Of a stretch of DNA of 14,869 nucleotides, positions 1 to 6,753 are shown piece after piece (position 1 is the first letter of the stretch; every line of letters begins with the position of its first letter). Origin of the DNA: Chloroflexota bacterium. GTDB lineage: Bacteria; Chloroflexota; UBA6077; CF-72. Position numbers and translations under genes: made by a program. Below the pieces are notes generated by a model. It saw nothing but the letters and a program-made list of their open reading frames with translations, did no database searches and had not been told where the DNA came from. The stretch lies in NCBI GenBank assembly GCA_019247135.1, contig JAFAPL010000760.1, forward strand, positions 1 to 14,869. The letters are read 5' to 3'.

Positions 1-113
1 GCCAAAACCGGATTGAGCCGCAGATGGCTCCGCCTCAGTAGCGCGTGGCCCGCGACGGCAGCCGCGAAAGCGAGAACGCTCAGCACGAACCACATATCAG
101 TCAGCTGGATCAC
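1..113 (-). CDS. Membrane protein, N-terminal fragment (runs off the window)
   Basis: Only the first 37 codons are inside the window. The reading frame is open to the left edge and begins with a GTG that overlaps the TGA of the preceding gene as GTGA (positions 110-113), typical of translational coupling; an in-frame ATG at 93-95 is the alternative start. The peptide starts MIQLTDMWFVLSVLAFAAAV and continues AGHALLRRSH, which is one hydrophobic segment followed by basic residues, so a membrane protein with the N-terminus outside or a signal anchor is likely. It follows a glycosyltransferase and a small membrane protein on the same strand, so a role in glycan assembly or export is plausible, but the family cannot be named from this piece. 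Confidence 0.6.
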   Translation of the reverse strand, partial: MIQLTDMWFVLSVLAFAAAVAGHALLRRSHLRLNPVL

Positions 114-622
114 CCGAGATCGACGATGTTTGCTGTCCACGCGATGCCACTCAGAAGAGTCCCGGCGCAGCGCCCGAAAGGCGTGAGCTCCAGGCGTCCG
201 TCACTGTCTCTCACAAGGCGCAGCTTGAACAGCGATCGGACTCGGTTGCCCTTCTTGCGAGCACCGATCGCGTGCAGCTCGCCGATCGGAACCTCGCGCC
301 CGGTAATTCTCGCCTGCTTGAGCGCGCGCAAAATGTCCAACGAATAGCCACCCTCTGCCGACGACCAGAGCTCCAGGAACGAGATGCTGTAGATGCCATG
401 CGCGCTCACGGCAGCGACGAGCAGTGCAATCGACTCCGAAGATCGACTTGCAACGGCCAGGACAATCGCCCCGAGTGTTACGGCCACGGCGGAGCAGAGG
501 TGATAGCCGAAGATGGTCCCCTCGGCCGCAAACGCAGGCAGATGCCTTAGCTTGACCACGTAGACGGCGAAGTGCACGGCGAGATACGCCGCGAGAATCG
601 CCAACCAGGCTGCGCCGCTCAA
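110..622 (-). CDS. Small membrane protein with winged-helix-like central region, unknown function
   Basis: This 170-residue protein is not one I recognise. Hydrophobic segments lie at about residues 6-24, 36-58, 63-85 and 150-168. Between the third and fourth, residues 93-149 are soluble and basic and read like a winged helix: a helix SLDILRAL, a second helix with GELHAIGARKKGNRVRSL, then FKLRLVRDSDGRLELTPFG, which fits the two wing strands. The start is TTG at 620-622, one base after the TAA of the upstream glycosyltransferase; no upstream in-frame ATG or GTG is seen and a CAGGG lies about ten bases before it. The next gene overlaps its stop by four bases, so the three genes form one transcription unit. 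A membrane-tethered DNA- or protein-binding role, or a flippase accessory role, are guesses. Confidence 0.7.
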   Translation of the reverse strand: MSGAAWLAILAAYLAVHFAVYVVKLRHLPAFAAEGTIFGYHLCSAVAVTLGAIVLAVASRSSESIALLVAAVSAHGIYSISFLELWSSAEGGYSLDILRALKQARITGREVPIGELHAIGARKKGNRVRSLFKLRLVRDSDGRLELTPFGRCAGTLLSGIAWTANIVDLG

Positions 623-623
623 A

Positions 624-1400
624 TTAACGTGCGCCCTGAGCCTGCATTGGCGCCGCGGGCCGCTCCACGTGGGGCAGCGCCCGACGGCCGAGAACCCGGA
701 TGTTCCACCACAGCCGCAACATGGTCGCCTCGGCGTTCACGATGTTGGTCATCGAGAGCGCCTTCGAACGTCCATACGTACGCTCCTGGTGAGTGAGCGG
801 AACGTGGACGTAGGAATACCCCGCTACGAGAGCGTGCACCAACATCTCGGTAATGAAGAAGAAGTGGCGCGTGGTGATGGGAAGGATCCGCGCCAACTCA
901 GTCGGGTAGACCGCGTTTCCTTGCGTGTATTTCACGTGCCACCCGAAGAGGACGTTGATCTCGGTAACGCAAACCCAGGTGAGAAACCGGCGGTACCACG
1001 TGCGATTCCATGGCGTGGCGTGGTATGGGACGATGACGTCGGCACTCCCCACGGCATTGAAGATGTTGCTGATCGAGCCGAGTGCAACCTCATTATCGCC
1101 AGGTAGGAACGTCACATAAGCCAGGCGCGCCTGCGCGAGCCCACTGCCATACGCCGCGGCAAACCCGCGATTGCGCGGGTGGTGCACCACCTTGACGTTG
1201 GCGTGCGTGCGCGCCAACTCATCTGCGACACGCCCCGTGTCGTCTGTGCTGCCATCGTCGACGATGACCACCTCGTGCGCCTCCAGGGTGCTGGCTGCGC
1301 TCTCGATGTTTGCTACGACGCCCTCGATGGCTCGCGATTCGTTGTACGCCGGCACGATGATCGATAGCGAGCGTGACCGGGCGGGTGCAAAAGTGCTCAT
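624..1400 (-). CDS. Family 2 glycosyltransferase, polyprenyl-phosphate sugar synthase-like (DPM1-like), no membrane tail
   Basis: The 258-residue product has the GT-A fold of family GT2. Visible motifs are SIIVPAYNE (13-21), the UDP/GDP-sugar site IVDDGSTDDT (46-55), NRGFAAAYGSGL (77-88) and an acidic metal site LPGDNE (99-104), which has one Asp followed by Asn-Glu rather than a classic DxD. A late QERTYGRSK (205-213) matches the Arg/Ser/Lys stretch seen in dolichol- and polyprenyl-phosphate sugar synthases. No C-terminal transmembrane helices follow, so it probably acts at the inner leaflet as a peripheral enzyme. The ATG at 1398-1400 is directly preceded in frame by TAA, which fixes the start region. 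It heads a minus-strand unit with the two small downstream genes and is divergent from the sugar operon. The exact sugar and acceptor cannot be read from sequence. Confidence 0.85.
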   Translation of the reverse strand: MSTFAPARSRSLSIIVPAYNESRAIEGVVANIESAASTLEAHEVVIVDDGSTDDTGRVADELARTHANVKVVHHPRNRGFAAAYGSGLAQARLAYVTFLPGDNEVALGSISNIFNAVGSADVIVPYHATPWNRTWYRRFLTWVCVTEINVLFGWHVKYTQGNAVYPTELARILPITTRHFFFITEMLVHALVAGYSYVHVPLTHQERTYGRSKALSMTNIVNAEATMLRLWWNIRVLGRRALPHVERPAAPMQAQGAR

Positions 1401-1500
1401 TTAACCACGCAGAGGGACATATCAGTGGCACCTCGGCAGATCGGGTCGTAACGGCGCTGATTGTAGGTAAACGGCCAGACGCACCGGTAGCGCCCGATGC

Positions 1501-1506
1501 TACCCT
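1501..1506 (+). promoter_or_regulatory. Putative extended -10 box for the sugar operon
   Basis: TG at 1498-1499, one spacer base and TACCCT at 1501-1506 form a TGnTANNNT extended -10 element, ten bases before the ATG at 1517. Transcription would start within a few bases of the ATG, giving a leaderless or nearly leaderless mRNA. No good -35 is seen about 17 bases upstream and no Shine-Dalgarno precedes the ATG. The call is weak alone and is supported by the same arrangement at three other genes in this window. Confidence 0.35.
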
Positions 1507-1516
1507 ACCCCAGCCG

Positions 1517-2812
1517 ATGACGCCGCCCGCCATGTCGACCGCCTTCGTTGGCCTGTCGCATCTGGGCATCGTCAGTTCGGCCGGCTGGGCGTCGCAGGGC
1601 AACGCCGTGCTCGCAGTGGATGCGGATCGCAGTCTCGTTGACGAGCTCAGGCGAGGCGAACTGCCCATCCACGAGCCAGGCCTTCCCGAGCTCATCGAGA
1701 GCAGCCGCGGGTGCCTCGAATTCTCGGCCGATCTCGCACGCGTCGCCGCGTGTGATCTCGTCGTGATCGCTCGAGATGTGCCAACGGATGCGCGCAACAT
1801 GAGTGACCTCGCGTTGGTGGAGGCGCTCGTCGATGAGTTGGTGCCGCACCTGCGTAACGGAGTAACGCTCGCGATCATGAGCCAGGTCTCACCCGGGTTC
1901 TCCCGCGCCATCGGTGAGCACATTCGAAAGGTTCGCCCGGACCTCCGGTTCGAGCTGTACTACTGGGTCGAGACGCTGATCTTCGGCGACGCCGTCCGCC
2001 GGACGCTCCATCCCGAGCGCTTCATCATCGGCTGCCACGATCCACGTGTCGAGATCGCGCCAGCCTTGCAGACAGGGCTGCGTAAATTTGGCTGCCCGAT
2101 CCTGCCCATGCGCTACGAGAGCGCGGAGCTCGCCAAGACTGCCATCAACCTGTATCTGATCAGTTCGGTGACGTACGCAAATACGCTCGCTGATGTGTGC
2201 GAGAGCATCGGGGCCGATTGGTCCGAGGTCGTTCCGGCTCTGCGGCTGGACCGCCGCATCGGACCGGCGGCATATCTTCGCCCGGGCCTGGGTATCGCGG
2301 GTGGAAACCTCGAACGTGACCTCGTAACCGTCCAGACCCTGTGCGGCGAACATGACGTCGATGCGACGTTCCTGGACGCACTCGCACGCCACAACGCGAA
2401 CCGCCTCCAGTGGGCGCACCGCATGCTGAGTCGCTATGTGCTGGATCACAAACACGACTCGGTTATTGGCGTGTGGGGGCTCACGTACAAAAAAGACACC
2501 CGGTCAGTTCGGAACTCGCCGTCATTGCGCTTGATCGCGGAGATCGGCGACGGGCTGACGGTTCGAGCCTGGGACCCCGTCATCAGTCCAGGCGACCTCG
2601 AGTCGGCCGCCGAAATCGTCGACTCCGCGCGCGCGGCGATAGACGGGGCCGACTGCCTGGTCATCATGAATGATTGGGACGAGTTCGCCGCCGCCAACAT
2701 TGACATGCTGCGCGACTGTCTACGCCAGCCGATCGTGGTGGACTGCGCGGGCGTTCTCGAGGGCCGACGCGACGAACTGGCTGGCTTCACGTACGTCGCG
2801 ATGGGTCGATGA
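1517..2812 (+). CDS. UDP-glucose/GDP-mannose dehydrogenase family protein with catalytic Cys replaced by Asn
   Basis: The 431-residue protein has the full three-part layout of nucleotide-sugar dehydrogenases. An N-terminal Rossmann domain starts at FVGLSHLG (10-17), with VLAVDAD ending the second strand. The central helix holds AELAKTAIN (204-211, the usual catalytic Lys and Asn), and the C-terminal domain has VWGLTYKKDTRSVRNSPS (319-336). The normal catalytic loop GFGGSCFPKD reads GIAGGNLERD (259-268), so the nucleophilic Cys is Asn264; codon AAC is at 2306-2308. The glycine motif is G-L-S-H-L-G instead of GxGxxG, and the TP motif near residue 88 is also altered. Glu152, Lys207, Asn211 and Asp268 are kept. 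It may oxidise C6 only to the aldehyde, do another redox reaction, or be inactive. The frame is open back to 1373, but that extension overlaps the divergent gene; ATG 1517 is chosen, ATG 1532 is possible. It overlaps the next gene by ATGA. Confidence 0.85.
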   Translation: MTPPAMSTAFVGLSHLGIVSSAGWASQGNAVLAVDADRSLVDELRRGELPIHEPGLPELIESSRGCLEFSADLARVAACDLVVIARDVPTDARNMSDLALVEALVDELVPHLRNGVTLAIMSQVSPGFSRAIGEHIRKVRPDLRFELYYWVETLIFGDAVRRTLHPERFIIGCHDPRVEIAPALQTGLRKFGCPILPMRYESAELAKTAINLYLISSVTYANTLADVCESIGADWSEVVPALRLDRRIGPAAYLRPGLGIAGGNLERDLVTVQTLCGEHDVDATFLDALARHNANRLQWAHRMLSRYVLDHKHDSVIGVWGLTYKKDTRSVRNSPSLRLIAEIGDGLTVRAWDPVISPGDLESAAEIVDSARAAIDGADCLVIMNDWDEFAAANIDMLRDCLRQPIVVDCAGVLEGRRDELAGFTYVAMGR

Positions 2813-3363
2813 CGGCCCGCAACGCTGTATTTCTGGATCGCGACGGTGTTCTCGTGCGCGAGATCGTCATCGATGGCCACCCCTTTGCGCCGGTCACGCT
2901 AGAAGCGTTCGAGCTGCTGCCCGAAGCCGCCGCGCAGATACAGCGGCTGCGCGACGCAGGGTTCCTGTGCATCGTCTTCACCAACCAGCCAGAGATGGCA
3001 ACCGGGGAACTGGCCGCCGACATCCTCGACACGATGCACGGCCAGCTTCGCGCGACGGTGCCCGTGGACGACATCTATGTCTGCCCGCATCGAGATGCTG
3101 ATCAGTGCGCGTGTCGGAAACCTCTTCCAGGCATGCTAACCGCGGCAGCTGAAAAGTTCGGCGTGGACCTGAAGGGCTCATTTGTCATCGGCGACCGGTG
3201 GCGCGACATCGAGGCCGGTCGAACCGTGGGCTGCTACAGCATCCTGATCGAGCGGCCGTACAGTGCGTGTGAGACTGCCGACGCGCGTGTGGACACTTTG
3301 ACCGAGGCTGTCGAAGCCGTGTTGGCCCAGACGGACCAGAACAGAGCACCATCAAAGCCATGA
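2809..3363 (+). CDS. gmhB: D-glycero-D-manno-heptose 1,7-bisphosphate phosphatase-like HAD phosphatase
   Basis: This 184-residue protein belongs to the GmhB/HisB-N branch of the HAD superfamily. The first motif VFLDRDGVL contains Asp10 and Asp12 (nucleophile and acid/base), motif II is the TNQP stretch (58-61), and motif IV is VIGDRWRDIEAG with Asp129 and Asp133. The branch-specific zinc loop is present as CPHRDADQCACRKP, giving ligands Cys92, His94, Cys100 and Cys102 just before Lys104. Length fits the family. In LPS and S-layer heptose pathways the enzyme removes a phosphate from a heptose bisphosphate, and homologues act on octose bisphosphates in lincosamide pathways. No GmhA isomerase, kinase or nucleotidyltransferase is in the window, so the partner enzymes must be elsewhere or the substrate differs. 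ATGA overlaps join it to both neighbours, so it is co-translated with the dehydrogenase homologue and the SDR. Confidence 0.85.
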   Translation: MTARNAVFLDRDGVLVREIVIDGHPFAPVTLEAFELLPEAAAQIQRLRDAGFLCIVFTNQPEMATGELAADILDTMHGQLRATVPVDDIYVCPHRDADQCACRKPLPGMLTAAAEKFGVDLKGSFVIGDRWRDIEAGRTVGCYSILIERPYSACETADARVDTLTEAVEAVLAQTDQNRAPSKP

Positions 3364-4232
3364 CCGACCGGGTCGTGATCCTCGGCAACTCCGGGTTCAT
3401 CGGCAGAGCGTTGCAGGCCCATTTCGAGCGGAGTGGCGCCCAGGTCCACGGCCTCGCCTCGGCCCAACTTGACATGCGCGATTCGGAGGCACTCGCGCGA
3501 CTGGACGGTCTGGTCGATCCGACGTGCTGCATCATCGTGACGTCCGTTGTGGCCCCGGGCAGTGCGATGACGCCGCGCGCGCTGGCCGAAAACATCACCA
3601 TGGCCGCGAACCTCGCTTCCTACCTGCTCGACCACCCGGCGGGCAGGTGTGTGTATCTGAGCTCTGACGCGGTCTATCCCATGATCGACGCGGCCGTCAC
3701 CGAGTCGACCGAAACAGACGTGACAGCGCTGTACGCCCTGGCGAAATTCGCGAGCGAGCGCGTTCTCGAGCACGCGGCGCGTGCGGCGAAAATGCCCCTG
3801 CTCGTCGTGCGCCCAACGGCCGTGTATGGCCCGGGCGATACGCACAATGGATACGGGCCCAACCGGTTCGTGCGCTCGCTTGTCAACGACAAGACGATTC
3901 GGCTGTTCGGCGACGGCGAGGAGACGCGCGACCACATCTATATCGACGATCTGGTGCGTACGCTGGCGGCATTGATCGCAGCGGACCAGAACGGCCTGTT
4001 CAACGTCGCCACTGGCACGAGTTACTCGTTCATGCAGGTCGCGGAAATCCTGCGCAACGTCGCGTCTTCGCCCGTCGAGATCGTCCGAACTCCGCGTCAG
4101 GGCACAATCACCCACCGTCGCTTCGATATCTCCCACCTGCGAGCCGCGGTCCCAGACCTCGAATTCACCCCATTGGAACAAGGTCTTGGGGCAACCCTGC
4201 TCGCGGCCGAGCGCCGGGTTGTAAGTGCTTGA
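3360..4232 (+). CDS. NAD-dependent epimerase/dehydratase (extended SDR) acting on a nucleotide sugar
   Basis: The 290-residue protein shows the extended SDR signature: cofactor motif GNSGFIG at 9-15, active-site Ser in YLSSDAVY (99-106), Tyr125 and Lys129 in the YxxxK of YALAKF, RPTAVYGPGD at 151-160 and DHIYIDD at 191-197, where nucleotide-sugar epimerases and reductases usually have a comparable stretch. A C-terminal region binds the sugar part. The family performs C4/C5 epimerisation, 4-reduction or 4,6-dehydration of NDP-sugars; which of these cannot be decided here, though the SSDAVY active site without an adjacent Asp-Glu dehydratase pair favours epimerase or reductase. It overlaps the stop of the phosphatase gene by four bases and its own TGA shares one base with the ATG of the methyltransferase, so it works within the same sugar-building operon. 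Confidence 0.85.
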   Translation: MTDRVVILGNSGFIGRALQAHFERSGAQVHGLASAQLDMRDSEALARLDGLVDPTCCIIVTSVVAPGSAMTPRALAENITMAANLASYLLDHPAGRCVYLSSDAVYPMIDAAVTESTETDVTALYALAKFASERVLEHAARAAKMPLLVVRPTAVYGPGDTHNGYGPNRFVRSLVNDKTIRLFGDGEETRDHIYIDDLVRTLAALIAADQNGLFNVATGTSYSFMQVAEILRNVASSPVEIVRTPRQGTITHRRFDISHLRAAVPDLEFTPLEQGLGATLLAAERRVVSA

Positions 4233-4885
4233 TGGCCGAACTCAACCTGCTGTACCGCTATCCGAAGTCAAAGCGAAACGTCGGCGCGCGACACGCGGAG
4301 CAGACATTGCAGCGCGACGTTGCGCTCCAGTTCGGACGAGAATACTTCGACGGCGATCGGTCTCAGGGTTACGGCGGCTACCGCTACGATGGCCGATGGG
4401 TTCCAATCGCCGAAACCTTCGCTGACCACTGGCGCCTGCGGCCAGGCGATCGTGTCCTGGATATCGGGTGTGCCAAGGGGTTTCTGGTCAGGGACCTGCT
4501 CGCGGTGTGCCCGGGCGTCGAGGTCGTTGGCCTGGACATTTCGGAGTACGCGCTCGAGAACGCCGAAGCCGAAGCCAGTGGTCACCTCGTGCGCGGCAAT
4601 GCGGCCTGGCTGCCCTTCGCCGACAACAGCTTCCGCGCGGCGATCTCGATCAACACGATCCACAATCTCGAACGCTCTTTGTGCGTCGAGGCCGTGCGCG
4701 AGATGCAGCGTGTGTCCCCCAGTGGTGGATACATCCAGGTGGACTCGTATCGGACACCCGAAGAACGTGCGCTGTTTCTCGATTGGGTTTTGACCGCGAA
4801 AACTCACGACTATCCGCAGGGTTGGAAGGCCCTCTTCGAAGAGGCCGGCTATACTGGCGACTACTACTGGACCATCATCGAATAG
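4232..4885 (+). CDS. Class I SAM-dependent methyltransferase, probably sugar-modifying
   Basis: The 217-residue product has methyltransferase motif I VLDIGCAKG (75-83), the ribose-binding acidic residue Asp102 in VVGLDIS, and motif III RGNAAWLPFADNSF (121-134). The N-terminal YFDGDRSQGYGGYRYDGRW (39-57) is a stretch I associate with methyltransferases found in surface-polysaccharide clusters. A TTG one codon earlier would also be in frame, but ATG at 4232-4234, overlapping the previous TGA as TGATG, is preferred. It is the fourth gene of a co-directional sugar operon, with 38 bases before the transketolase subunit gene. O-methylation of a sugar, or C-methylation of a keto-sugar, fits the setting; the exact position is unknown. 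Confidence 0.8.
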   Translation: MAELNLLYRYPKSKRNVGARHAEQTLQRDVALQFGREYFDGDRSQGYGGYRYDGRWVPIAETFADHWRLRPGDRVLDIGCAKGFLVRDLLAVCPGVEVVGLDISEYALENAEAEASGHLVRGNAAWLPFADNSFRAAISINTIHNLERSLCVEAVREMQRVSPSGGYIQVDSYRTPEERALFLDWVLTAKTHDYPQGWKALFEEAGYTGDYYWTIIE

Positions 4886-4913
4886 TTTCTCCATGACTTG
4901 GGTTCGAGGCTTC

Positions 4914-4917
4914 TGAG
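4914..4917 (+). promoter_or_regulatory. Ribosome binding site of the transketolase N-subunit gene
   Basis: GAGG lies six bases before the ATG at 4924, in the only non-overlapping junction (38 bases) of the sugar operon. It supports the chosen ATG. Most other unit starts in this window lack such a site. Confidence 0.5.
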
Positions 4918-4923
4918 GCGAAC

Positions 4924-5769
4924 ATGCTTGATTCATTGGATTCAACTCGGCTCGAAACACGTATCGACCTCAGTGCGTCACATGCGCGCTGCGCGCGGTT
5001 GCGAAAGCGGATCCTGGAGTTGTCGCAGGGGTTGTCCGCGATCCATATCGGCGGCGCGTTCTCCTGCCTCGAGCTGGTTGAAACAATCTATTTCTCACTC
5101 ATGAAAAGGGACGCCAATGGACAGTTCATCGACACGTTTTTGTTGTCGAAAGGCCATGGTAGTCCTGCTCAATACGTCGTGCTCGAGGAGCTCGGGATTC
5201 TGAGTCATGATGATCTCGAGACGATGTGCAAGCCGAATGGTCGGCTGGGAACTCATCCCGATTACGGCTTGCCCGGCATCCAGGCCTCGACCGGCTCACT
5301 CGGCCACGGTCTCGCCCTGGGTATGGGCATGGCCCTGGCCGATCGAATTCACGAACTGGATCGGACGATCTACGTCGTCATGAGTGACGGAGAGCTGCAG
5401 GAGGGCTCCGTCTGGGAAGCCATGATGCTCGCGCCCACCCTTGGACTCTCGAATGTGGTGGCCTTCGTGGACTTGAACGACATGCAATCGTTCGGTCACA
5501 CCAGTCAGACACATCCGAACTTCTACCCCGTGCTCGACAAAGTGCGCGCCTTTGGCTGGGAAGCCGTCGAGATCGATGGCCACGATCAGAGCGCCATTTT
5601 TTCAGCCGTAACTACACGCCGCGGCGCCTCGCCGTTCATGGCTATCGCCAGAACCACCAAAGGCAAAGGTGTCAGTTACATGGAGAACGTTCCCATGTGG
5701 CATTACCGATCGCCCTCACCAGCTGAGTACGAGCAGGCGCTCGCCGAGCTTTCGACGGCAGACGTATGA
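4924..5769 (+). CDS. Transketolase-like N-terminal (TPP-binding) subunit
   Basis: This 281-residue protein covers only the pyrophosphate-binding domain of transketolase, so it must pair with the next gene product. Conserved pieces are LLSKGHGSPA (73-82, with a catalytic-site His), GSLGHGL (124-130, second His), the TPP/metal motif SDGELQEGSVWEA (154-166) and the closing VDLNDMQSFG (182-191). The first Gly of the usual GDGE is Ser154, a mild change that leaves Asp155 and Asn185 as metal ligands. MWHY near 258-261 matches the conserved WHG/WHY area at the domain end. Split transketolases move a two-carbon ketol unit from a ketose donor to an aldehyde acceptor. Here the gene sits among nucleotide-sugar genes, which suggests a biosynthetic rather than central-carbon role. 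Its stop overlaps the next start as ATGA. Confidence 0.88.
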   Translation: MLDSLDSTRLETRIDLSASHARCARLRKRILELSQGLSAIHIGGAFSCLELVETIYFSLMKRDANGQFIDTFLLSKGHGSPAQYVVLEELGILSHDDLETMCKPNGRLGTHPDYGLPGIQASTGSLGHGLALGMGMALADRIHELDRTIYVVMSDGELQEGSVWEAMMLAPTLGLSNVVAFVDLNDMQSFGHTSQTHPNFYPVLDKVRAFGWEAVEIDGHDQSAIFSAVTTRRGASPFMAIARTTKGKGVSYMENVPMWHYRSPSPAEYEQALAELSTADV

Positions 5770-6725
5770 GAGACACGTTCGCACGTACCCTTTTCGAGGT
5801 CGCCACCACGAAGCCTGACGTGTTCATCGTGGTCGCCGACATTTCGCCAGCCGGCAGCATGGGTCCGTTCCGTGAGCAGTTCCCTCGACAGTTCATCAAC
5901 GTCGGCGTGGCAGAGCAGAGCATGATCGGCTTGTGCGCCGGTCTCGCGTTGCGCGGATGCACTCCGTTCGCCTACACGATCGCGACATTTGCGATTTATC
6001 GAGCCTTCGAAATGGTGCGGGACGATCTCTGCTATCAGAACTTGCCCGTGACCGTTGTCGGCGTCGGAGGTGGAGTCAGCTACTCACTCCTGGGCGGCAC
6101 ACATCACTCTCAGGAGGACGTGGCCATCATGAGCGCGCTGCCGAACATGTCGATCATTGCGCCGTGTGATCCTCTCGAGACGCAGGCCGCGACGTGGGCG
6201 TCCGCGCTCTCCGCTGGCCCGGTCTACCTGCGGATCGGCAAGGCCGGCGAACCGTCACTGACGCACGACGCGGTCGAGCCGTTCGTCTTCGGCAAACTTC
6301 GCTGCCTGCGGCAAGGCTCAGACACCTGCGTGCTGTCGTATGGGCCGATTATGAAGATGGCGCTCGAAGTGGCGGACGGACTCGCGGCCAGCGGCCGAAG
6401 CGTATCGGTCGTCTCGGCGCACACCCTCAAGCCTCTCGATCGCGTCGGCCTCGAGCGGATTCTGCGCGAACACGAAGAGGTGGTCGTCATCGAGGAACAC
6501 TCCCCACGCGGCGGGCTGGCAGCGCAGACAAAAGAACTGGCGTGGGAAATCGGCGCCACGTGCAAGCTCCAGACGTTCACCCTGCGGGACGAGTTCATTC
6601 ACATGTTCGGCAGCCATGCCGACCTGCTCGCCGCACACGGGCTACGGCCCGATCGGATCCTGAGCGCCGTGCTCGCTCCGAACGCGGCACGCGCACGGTT
6701 CGCCGAGGCGTCCGCGATCAGCTGA
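5766..6725 (+). CDS. Transketolase-like C-terminal (pyrimidine-binding) subunit
   Basis: The 319-residue protein supplies the PYR and C-terminal domains missing from the preceding subunit. The catalytic Glu that activates thiamine diphosphate is Glu50 in NVGVAEQSMIG (45-55). GGTHHSQED (110-118) carries the His pair usual at this site, and FAIYRAFEMVRDDLCY (75-90) matches the substrate- and interface-helix of the family. The later part, LSYGPIMKMAL to about residue 310, is the transketolase C-domain fold, with VVVIEEHSPRGGL near 245. The two subunits would form an alpha2beta2 enzyme with the active site between them. Co-translation by a four-base overlap gives equal amounts. A DXP synthase is less likely, because DXPS is a single long chain. 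The acceptor is unknown; see the finding on the dehydrogenase homologue. Confidence 0.88.
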   Translation: MRDTFARTLFEVATTKPDVFIVVADISPAGSMGPFREQFPRQFINVGVAEQSMIGLCAGLALRGCTPFAYTIATFAIYRAFEMVRDDLCYQNLPVTVVGVGGGVSYSLLGGTHHSQEDVAIMSALPNMSIIAPCDPLETQAATWASALSAGPVYLRIGKAGEPSLTHDAVEPFVFGKLRCLRQGSDTCVLSYGPIMKMALEVADGLAASGRSVSVVSAHTLKPLDRVGLERILREHEEVVVIEEHSPRGGLAAQTKELAWEIGATCKLQTFTLRDEFIHMFGSHADLLAAHGLRPDRILSAVLAPNAARARFAEASAIS

Positions 6726-6753
6726 AACGCGGCAACATAGCCGCGCGGTCATC

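Noticed and set aside
1416..1424. TGaTATGTC as an extended -10 for the minus-strand glycosyltransferase at 1400
   Set aside because: The hexamer matches the consensus in only three of six positions and is 15 bases from the ATG, so it is too weak to annotate.
1373..1516. N-terminal extension of the dehydrogenase homologue by 48 codons
   Set aside because: It overlaps the start of the divergent glycosyltransferase and has no Rossmann-like content; the family fold begins just after ATG 1517/1532.
3234..4181. 315-codon open frame antisense to the SDR gene
   Set aside because: Its composition is rich in His, Arg and Val-Asp runs typical of the reverse of a GC-rich gene, with no domain motif; the SDR frame has a full set of family motifs.
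5766..6725. Reading the second transketolase gene as DXP synthase
   Set aside because: DXP synthase is one chain of about 600 residues, whereas here the N and C parts are separate genes with transketolase-type motifs.
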